Origin: an uncultured Ruminococcus sp.
GTDB taxonomy: Bacteria > Bacillota > Clostridia > Oscillospirales > Ruminococcaceae
Direction: 5' to 3'
NCBI GenBank assembly: GCA_902783235.1
Contig: CACZQG010000334.1
Location: 1 to 7,112, forward strand
DNA: 7,112 nucleotides
Part shown: positions 1-4,540 of the stretch, piece by piece
How positions within the stretch are numbered: the stretch's first letter is position 1
Layout of the letters: each line of letters starts with the position of its first letter
The notes under the pieces: model-generated
What the model was told of the DNA's origin: nothing
Seen by the model: only the letters and a program-made list of their open reading frames with translations
The model's database searches: none
Position numbers and translations under genes: made by a program

Positions 1-8
1 AATAAATG

Positions 9-37
9 TTTCTTTTCCTCGAAAAGAAAAATTTTTT
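9..37 (+). terminator. Weak candidate terminator on the plus strand
   Basis: TTTCTTTTC and GAAAAGAAA pair perfectly around the loop CTC (9-17 with 21-29), followed after two bases by six Ts (32-37). It could end a plus-strand gene lying left of the window, but the stem has only three GC pairs. Confidence 0.3.
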
Positions 38-48
38 GTTTTCTTTGC

Positions 49-82
49 CAGCGTTTCTTTGTCAAACAACAAAGAAATGCTG
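49..82. repeat. Fourteen-pair inverted repeat of unknown role
   Basis: CAGCGTTTCTTTGT (49-62) pairs with ACAAAGAAATGCTG (69-82) around the loop CAAACA, with one G-T pair. No T-run follows on either strand, so it is not a standard terminator. A direct repeat TTTCTTTG(C/T)CA also occurs at 40-50 and 54-64. Confidence 0.6.
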
Positions 83-148
83 AAACATAAACTAACAAAT
101 TAAACAGAACCATCCGTAAGCAATAAAAATGAGAAATTCCAAATAAGA

Positions 149-328
149 ATTACAAATTATGATTTTAATATCATTTCAGCAAAAGCAAAAACCCTTTCGC
201 TTTGCTTTTAGATATTGTCGGCTCTGCCGACACAATTGATTACGCATTACGCATTACGCATTACGAATTACGCATTAATTAATTGCGCATTACGCATTAG
301 TTTAAGCGCATTATATAAAGGCGCATTA
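149..328 (+). repeat. Interspersed modular intergenic repeat, copy A
   Basis: In order it holds: the small palindrome ATGATTTTAATATCAT (159-174); a hairpin AGCAAA(A)GC / GCTTTGCT (178-186 with 199-206); TTTTAGATAT; a perfect 7-pair hairpin TGTCGGC-TCT-GCCGACA (216-232); an ATTACGC heptamer array (from 239); and a tail with GCGCATTA twice (306-313, 321-328). The same order occurs in copies B and D. It is non-coding and lies between the glgA terminator and the left edge. Confidence 0.85.
239..300 (+). repeat. Heptanucleotide tandem repeat (ATTACGC), array in copy A
   Basis: Five consecutive 7-base units ATTACG(C/A) occupy 239-273. A degenerate ATTAATTAATTGCGC stretch follows, then a further unit and a half to 300. 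The array is non-coding. Confidence 0.9.
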
Positions 329-334
329 AAAATC

Positions 335-349
335 GAGCCGGCTCTGCCG
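335..349. repeat. Degenerate repeat hairpin abutting the glgA terminator
   Basis: CGGC-TCT-GCCG (339-349) is the core of the TGTCGGC hairpin found in copies A, B and C, without its outer pairs. It overlaps the palindrome GAGCCGGCTC (335-344). It touches the terminator stem at 350, so it may be a remnant of another repeat copy. Confidence 0.55.
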
Positions 350-380
350 AAAAAAACGTGAGGCAAGCTCACGTTTTTTT
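350..380 (-). terminator. Rho-independent terminator after glgA
   Basis: A perfect 13-base-pair inverted repeat (350-362 with 368-380) has the loop GCAAG and the GC-containing core ACGTGAG/CTCACGT, flanked by A and T runs. On the minus strand it lies 22 bases after the glgA TAA and the stem is closed by seven Ts. The A run on the other side makes it potentially bidirectional. Confidence 0.93.
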
Positions 381-402
381 CGTATTGAATAACTGTCCGT
401 TA

Positions 403-1821
403 TTATATGCCCATCAGCTCCTGGTAAAGCTTTATATAGGTCTCGGCGGAATTTGCCCAGCTGAAATCCTCGTTCATGTCACGCTTGATAATAGCGTTCC
501 ACTTACGCTTATCCTCAAAAATGCTTTTGGCACGGAGACAAGCATCCAGCATATCATGGGCATTGTATGTTTTAAATGTAAAGCCGTTGCCCTTTTCGCC
601 GCCGCAGTCACGCACCGTATCACGAAGTCCGCCTGTTTCACGGACTATGGGGATAGTTCCGTATCTCATGGCGATCATCTGTGCCAGACCGCAGGGCTCG
701 CTCTGGGAAGGCATAAGGAACATATCCGCACCTGCGTATATCTTCCTGGAAAGCTCGGGGATGAATCCCAGTGAAACGCTTACCTTGTCCGGGTACCTTG
801 ACTGCATCTCACGGAAGAAATCCTCGTATATCTTCTCTCCTGCTCCCAGTATTGCAAATTTAAATCCTGCCTTTACAAGATCCTCAAACACATACCTGAT
901 AAGGTCGATTCCCTTATGAGCCACAAACCTGGTAACTATACCAATAAGAGGTTCATTTCCCTCCTGCAGTCCCAGCTCCTCCAGCAGCTTTGCCTTGCAC
1001 TGTTTTTTTCCGGCTATGGATTTAACATTGTACTTTTTGGGTATGATCTCGTCATTTTCAGGATTATAGCCGTCAACGTCAATGCCGTTGATTATACCTG
1101 TCAGCTTGTACTGCTTTGTACGGAGTATTCTGTCCATACCATGAGAATACCAGGGATCCAGTATTTCCCATGCATAGCTGGGGGAAACGGTAGTCACCTT
1201 ATCCGATGTTTCAATAGCACCCTTCATAAGGTTCACACCGCCGTCGTATTCCAGCAGGTTCATGTGATACATGGGCAGACCCATTACCTCATTGAGTACC
1301 TCCCTGCCGTAATTGCCCTGATACTGTATATTGTGTATGGTAAATACCGTCTTGATATCCTCATACCCCTGCTGGTACTTATAGAACACCTGATAATATA
1401 CAGGTACCATAGCCGTCTGCCAGTCATTGCAGTTGATAATATCCGGCTTGAAGCTTATGCATCTGATCATTTCCAGTATTGCTCTGGAAAAGAAAACAAA
1501 TCTTTCGCAGTCATCGTAAAAGCCGTAAAGACCCTCTCTTCCGAAGTAGTACTCGTTGTCGATAAAATAATAGGTTATGCCGTTATATATGGTTGTGAAG
1601 ATACCGCAGTACTGCTTTCTCCATGACACATCCACACTTATATGGGTAATAAAGGTCATATTTGCACGAAGCTGCGGATTTATTCCCTTGTAAAGAGGCA
1701 AAACGATCCTGCAGTCGTGTCCTTTATTGGTTATGGCAGCAGGCAGCGAGCCTGCTACGTCTGCAAGACCGCCCGAAGCGATATACGGGGTAGCCTCACT
1801 TGCTGCAAACAGTATATTCAT
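403..1821 (-). CDS. glgA: Glycogen synthase, GT5 family, ADP-glucose dependent
   Basis: Transfers glucose from ADP-glucose to the non-reducing end of alpha-1,4 glucan chains. The 472-residue protein, a normal length, has the two-lobed GT-B fold. Visible motifs are SGGLADV (16-22), NDW (132-134), HNIQYQG (163-169), INGID (244-248), TRFVAHKG (297-304) with the phosphate-binding R298 and K303, SEPCGL with catalytic-type E375, and RETGGL (394-399). At position 15, where the E. coli KTGGL motif has its substrate-binding lysine, this protein has alanine (IASGGL); the rest of the active site looks intact. The start is supported by GAGGTGA at 1829-1835, 7 bases upstream. It is the last gene of the unit, 24 bases after glgD, and is followed by a strong terminator. 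Confidence 0.97.
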   Translation of the reverse strand: MNILFAASEATPYIASGGLADVAGSLPAAITNKGHDCRIVLPLYKGINPQLRANMTFITHISVDVSWRKQYCGIFTTIYNGITYYFIDNEYYFGREGLYGFYDDCERFVFFSRAILEMIRCISFKPDIINCNDWQTAMVPVYYQVFYKYQQGYEDIKTVFTIHNIQYQGNYGREVLNEVMGLPMYHMNLLEYDGGVNLMKGAIETSDKVTTVSPSYAWEILDPWYSHGMDRILRTKQYKLTGIINGIDVDGYNPENDEIIPKKYNVKSIAGKKQCKAKLLEELGLQEGNEPLIGIVTRFVAHKGIDLIRYVFEDLVKAGFKFAILGAGEKIYEDFFREMQSRYPDKVSVSLGFIPELSRKIYAGADMFLMPSQSEPCGLAQMIAMRYGTIPIVRETGGLRDTVRDCGGEKGNGFTFKTYNAHDMLDACLRAKSIFEDKRKWNAIIKRDMNEDFSWANSAETYIKLYQELMGI

Positions 1822-1845
1822 AGATCATTCACCTCACGTTTTTAC

Positions 1846-2967
1846 TCAAAGCTGAGCTCCCTTTCCGATATAAAGAGGATAGGAGGAGGAGCCGGTGAGC
1901 GTCTTGGATTCTCCTATTTCCACGTTTTTATCGGTAATAACATAGTCGATATTGCACTTGTCCGCTATACGGGTATCCTGCATTATAATTGAATTCTTGA
2001 CAACAGCGTCCTTTCCTATACGAACGCCTCTGCATATAACGCAGTTTTCCACCGTTCCTTCAATAATACAGCCGTCTGCCAGAAGGGAATTTTTCACCTT
2101 TGCCTCTATGCCGTATCTTACAGAGCCGTTGTCTCTTATCTTGGTATAGATGGGAGCTGCCTTTGTAAACAGGGCATTTCTGTTGTCCGAATCCAGAAGC
2201 GCCATGTTTGCGTCGTAATAGCTTACCATATTGTCTATCTTGGAGAAATAGCCCTTATGCTCATAAGCCATTATCTTGTACTTATCCTTGTCTGCCTGGA
2301 GTATATCCCTGGACATACTGTAGTAGCCTCTGCTGGCACTTTCGGTGACTATCTGCTTTAAGAATGCGTTGCTCATAACGAACATATTCAGACATACATT
2401 GCATTCTCCTGACATTTTGGGGTTTATCATTATATCATTTACCCTGCCGCTGTCGTCGCAGCCCACTATCATAGCGTGAGCCTTTGAGCCGTCAAAGAAT
2501 GTCTTTCCTGTAACAACGGTAATATCCGCACCGCTTTCAATATGCTTTTCCAGCACATCGCCGTAATCTATGGTGGTAACTATATCGCAGTCGCTCATTA
2601 CCACATATTCCGCATGGGAGTGTACAAGAAATTCCCACACTCCGTTAAGAGCCTCCAGTCTGCCTCTGTACATACCGTTGTCCACCTGGCTGAAGGGAGG
2701 AAGGAGATGTAGACCGCCGCTCTTTCTGGACAGATCCCACTCTCTGCCCGAGCCGATATGATCCAGCAGCGAGCCGTAATTGGACTTGGTTATTACTCCC
2801 ACCTCATTGATGTTGGAGTTTACCATATTGGAAAGGGGGAAATCTATAAGGCGGTATCTGCCCCCAAAGGGTATTGAACCCATTGTTCTCTTTTTGGTAA
2901 GGTCTATGACGGAATTGTCGTGCATACTTGCAAATATAAGACCTATGGCTTTATTGTTAGAAATCAT
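1846..2967 (-). CDS. glgD: GlgD, GlgC-like (probably non-catalytic or regulatory) subunit of ADP-glucose pyrophosphorylase
   Basis: A 373-residue paralogue of GlgC typical of Firmicute glycogen operons, where GlgD associates with GlgC and stimulates it rather than doing the main catalysis. It keeps the fold landmarks IPFGGRYRLIDFPLSN (about 32-47), LHLLPP (86-91) and a C-terminal beta-helix (about 285-373, ending YIGKG). The catalytic signatures are degraded: the GGxGxRL loop is replaced by residues around FASMHDNSV (12-20), KPAVP has become MGSIP, the GGDH catalytic motif reads MSDCD (124-128), and no FEEKP is visible. The start at 2967 follows AGGAGG at 2978-2983. It begins 15 bases after the glgC stop and ends 24 bases before glgA. 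The identity is secure; the lack of activity is inferred from the lost motifs and from studied homologues. Confidence 0.95.
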   Translation of the reverse strand: MISNNKAIGLIFASMHDNSVIDLTKKRTMGSIPFGGRYRLIDFPLSNMVNSNINEVGVITKSNYGSLLDHIGSGREWDLSRKSGGLHLLPPFSQVDNGMYRGRLEALNGVWEFLVHSHAEYVVMSDCDIVTTIDYGDVLEKHIESGADITVVTGKTFFDGSKAHAMIVGCDDSGRVNDIMINPKMSGECNVCLNMFVMSNAFLKQIVTESASRGYYSMSRDILQADKDKYKIMAYEHKGYFSKIDNMVSYYDANMALLDSDNRNALFTKAAPIYTKIRDNGSVRYGIEAKVKNSLLADGCIIEGTVENCVICRGVRIGKDAVVKNSIIMQDTRIADKCNIDYVITDKNVEIGESKTLTGSSSYPLYIGKGAQL

Positions 2968-2977
2968 TGCAAATCTT

Positions 2978-2983
2978 CCTCCT
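2978..2983 (-). promoter_or_regulatory. Ribosome binding site of glgD overlapping the glgC stop codon
   Basis: AGGAGG shares a base with the glgC stop (read as TAAGGAGG on the minus strand), 10 bases before the glgD ATG. Ribosomes finishing glgC are thus on top of the glgD initiation site, which would help keep the two subunits in proportion. Confidence 0.9.
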
Positions 2984-4188
2984 TAAATATTTTTAGAAAT
3001 TATTTCCTTAGGAAGAACCTCTGCTCCCTCTGATACGTCCACATTGTGACCTACTACAGCTATGCCCCATTCATCACGGTTCTCAACGCTTTCGGGGCTT
3101 TTGCCTATCCTTGCGTTTTCATGGATCACACAGTCCTGACCTACGATGGAATATTCCACCACCGCACCGGACTTGATGACCGTACCGGGCATTACTATAC
3201 TGTAGTTTACAGTCGCTCCCTCTTCAACGGTAGCACCTGCGAATATAATGGAGAAATCCACCTTGCCGTTGATGGTGCTGCCCTCGGTTATCATGGAGTT
3301 TTCCACCTCTGCCTTGTCACCGATATACTGGGGAGGCATATTCTCGTTTCTTGAATATATCTTCCAGTTCTGCTCGTACAGGTCAAGGGGAACGCTGGGG
3401 CTTAAAAGATCCATATTTGCTTCCCAAAGGCTGTCGAGAGTACCTACGTCCTTCCAGTAGCCGTCAAAGGTGTAGGCAAACAGTTTCTCACCGTGCTCCA
3501 GCATTGCGGGGATGATGTCCTTGCCGAAGTCCTTGGAGCCTGTATCCGCATTTTCGTTTTCAATGAGGTACTTTTTCATTTTCTCCCATGTGAATACATA
3601 TATACCCATAGAAGCCAGTGTTGACTTGGGGTGCTTTGGCTTTTCTTCAAAGTCCACGATCTTGGTGGAGTTTTCCTCACAGATCATGATACCCAATCTG
3701 GAAGCTTCCTCTATAGATACCTGCTGAACTGCAATGGTCAGGTCAGCACCGTTTTTCTTGTGGAAGTCCACCATTTTGGCATAGTCCATTTTGTAGATAT
3801 GGTCGCCTCCCAGAACTATTACATATTCCGGGTCATATCTTTCGATAAAGCTCATGTTCTGGTAGATCGCATTTGCAGTACCCTCATACCATGATGCGCC
3901 GAGAGATGTCTGGTAAGGGGGAAGCACATGGACACCGCCGTGAACTCTGTCCAGGTCCCAGGGCTGACCGTTTCCGATATAGTCATTGAGTACCAGGGGC
4001 TGATACTGGGTAAGTACGCCCACAGTATCTATTCCCGAATTTATACAGTTGGACAGGGGAAAGTCGATTATGCGGTATTTTCCGCCGTAGGGTACGGCAG
4101 GCTTTGCCATATCCTGAGTAAGTGCGTAAAGTCTGCTTCCCTGTCCGCCTGCAAGGAGCATAGCCACACATTCCTTTTTAATATACAT
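2983..4188 (-). CDS. glgC: Glucose-1-phosphate adenylyltransferase (ADP-glucose pyrophosphorylase), catalytic subunit
   Basis: Makes ADP-glucose and pyrophosphate from ATP and glucose-1-phosphate, the committed step of bacterial glycogen synthesis, in the cytoplasm. The 401-residue protein has an N-terminal nucleotidyltransferase fold with the GGQGSRL nucleotide loop (14-20), KPAVPYGG (29-36), the catalytic Asp D129 in [15 protein letters not shown] (180-184, the sugar-phosphate-binding region), SMGIYVF (193-199) and YWKDVGT (244-250). A left-handed beta-helix of hexapeptide-like repeats follows from about 286 to the end. The reading frame stays open back to 4257, but I place the start at 4188: the family's conserved sequence begins there ([15 protein letters not shown]) and AGGAGG sits 6 bases upstream, whereas the extra 23 codons lie over leader sequence. 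The stop TAA overlaps the ribosome binding site of glgD, which indicates co-transcription and probably coupled translation. Its leader holds a cre-like palindrome. Confidence 0.98.
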   Translation of the reverse strand: MYIKKECVAMLLAGGQGSRLYALTQDMAKPAVPYGGKYRIIDFPLSNCINSGIDTVGVLTQYQPLVLNDYIGNGQPWDLDRVHGGVHVLPPYQTSLGASWYEGTANAIYQNMSFIERYDPEYVIVLGGDHIYKMDYAKMVDFHKKNGADLTIAVQQVSIEEASRLGIMICEENSTKIVDFEEKPKHPKSTLASMGIYVFTWEKMKKYLIENENADTGSKDFGKDIIPAMLEHGEKLFAYTFDGYWKDVGTLDSLWEANMDLLSPSVPLDLYEQNWKIYSRNENMPPQYIGDKAEVENSMITEGSTINGKVDFSIIFAGATVEEGATVNYSIVMPGTVIKSGAVVEYSIVGQDCVIHENARIGKSPESVENRDEWGIAVVGHNVDVSEGAEVLPKEIISKNI

Positions 4189-4194
4189 TAGAAT

Positions 4195-4200
4195 CCTCCT
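4195..4200 (-). promoter_or_regulatory. Ribosome binding site of glgC (decides the start)
   Basis: Perfect AGGAGG, 6 bases before the ATG at 4188. This fixes the start at the conserved N terminus rather than at the upstream in-frame ATG at 4257, which would run through the leader palindrome. Confidence 0.93.
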
Positions 4201-4226
4201 TACTGTTACCGGTGACAGCCTTACTG
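4198..4226. repeat. Direct 8-base repeat CCTTACTG bracketing the leader palindrome
   Basis: CCTTACTG occurs at 4198-4205 and again at 4219-4226, a 21-base offset or about two helical turns. The copies overlap or abut the two sides of the palindrome, and the near copy includes part of the glgC ribosome binding site. Two copies may be chance or part of a protein-binding site. Confidence 0.35.
4204..4217. promoter_or_regulatory. cre/LacI-type operator-like palindrome in the glgC leader
   Basis: TGTTACCGGTGACA is a 14-base palindrome with one imperfect pair and a central CG; the flanking C and G extend it to 16. It fits the Bacillus catabolite-responsive-element consensus TGWAANCGNTNWCA at every fixed position except the fourth (T for A; on the other strand, C for A). 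It lies 3 bases upstream of the glgC ribosome binding site, so a bound CcpA or LacI-family protein could block transcription entering glgC-glgD-glgA. Function is inferred from the motif only. Confidence 0.45.
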
Positions 4227-4267
4227 AATCGTCCGTGCTGTCAGAACGGAGTAACAAATAAAAATAA

Positions 4268-4298
4268 ATAATATCAGATCTGTATCACCTTTGAGCAA
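4268..4298 (-). promoter_or_regulatory. Weak candidate promoter for glgC-glgD-glgA
   Basis: On the minus strand TATTAT (4273-4268) is one base from the -10 consensus. TTGCTC (4298-4293) is a poor -35 match at a long spacing of 19. It lies outside the repeat and about 80 bases before glgC, upstream of the cre-like palindrome. The sequence alone does not prove it. Confidence 0.25.
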
Positions 4299-4337
4299 GC
4301 CTTTCCGGCTGCCTCAGTGATTTTATCAGTACCGTCA

Positions 4338-4509
4338 GCTTTGCTTTTAAATTCGTGCCGCAGGCGATAGCAAAATTACAAATTATAATTTTAATATCAT
4401 TTCAGCAAAGGTATTATCGTATCGCTTTGCTTTTAGATATTGTCGGCTCTGCCGACACCATTGATTACGCATTACGCATTACGAATTACGAATTAGTAAT
4501 AGGCGCATT
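4338..4509 (+). repeat. Interspersed modular intergenic repeat, copy B, inside the glgB-glgC gap
   Basis: It begins with GCTTTGCTTTTAAATT followed by a GCC-GCA-GGC mini-hairpin (4357-4365), then has the same series as copy A: an ATT-rich palindrome, AGCAAAG/CTTTGCT (4404-4410 with 4425-4431), TGTCGGC-TCT-GCCGACA (4441-4457), a heptamer array and GGCGCATT. The first 72 bases of the shared core (4381-4452) differ from copy D at only three positions. It fills half of the glgB-glgC gap, so it would be present in any glgB-glgC transcript, in reverse orientation. No T-run follows its hairpins on either strand, so it is not a standard terminator. Confidence 0.87.
4464..4498 (+). repeat. Heptanucleotide tandem repeat (ATTACGC/ATTACGA), array in copy B
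   Basis: Four 7-base units (two ATTACGC, two ATTACGA) are followed by a degenerate ATTAGTA. It has fewer units than copies A and C, so unit number varies between otherwise similar copies. Confidence 0.9.
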
Positions 4510-4540
4510 CCGAAGCAAAATTCCTTGTGCAGTACTGCCT

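Larger units (their letters stand above)
1..402. other. Non-coding region downstream of glgA
   Basis: No gene is seen. The region holds two AT-rich inverted repeats (9-29, 49-82), an unremarkable AT-rich stretch (83-148), repeat copy A (149-328), a degenerate hairpin (335-349) and the glgA terminator (350-380). Confidence 0.8.
4189..4540. other. Non-coding gap between glgB and glgC
   Basis: The gap is 352 bases with no gene. From glgB onward on the minus strand: a short stretch with the palindrome GCAGTACTGC (4529-4538), repeat copy B (4509-4338), a weak candidate promoter (4298-4268), a minor inverted repeat TCCGT/ACGGA (4232-4236 with 4246-4250), the cre-like palindrome and the glgC ribosome binding site. 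No canonical terminator follows glgB. Confidence 0.8.

Noticed and set aside
239..300. CRISPR array
   Set aside because: The 7-base units are directly tandem, with no unique spacers of regular length and no cas genes.
916..1626. Open frame of 236 codons on the plus strand
   Set aside because: It is fully antisense to glgA, with hydrophobic but unrecognisable sequence and no gene context.
4189..4257. Upstream in-frame start that would lengthen GlgC by 23 residues
   Set aside because: The extra codons cover the leader palindrome, carry no conserved residues, and the perfect ribosome binding site is 6 bases before the ATG at 4188.
4441..4457. TGTCGGC-TCT-GCCGACA as a rho-independent terminator for glgB
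   Set aside because: The stem is good but no T-run follows on the minus strand (AATATCTAAAAG), and the same hairpin recurs as part of the repeat family at sites not following a gene end.
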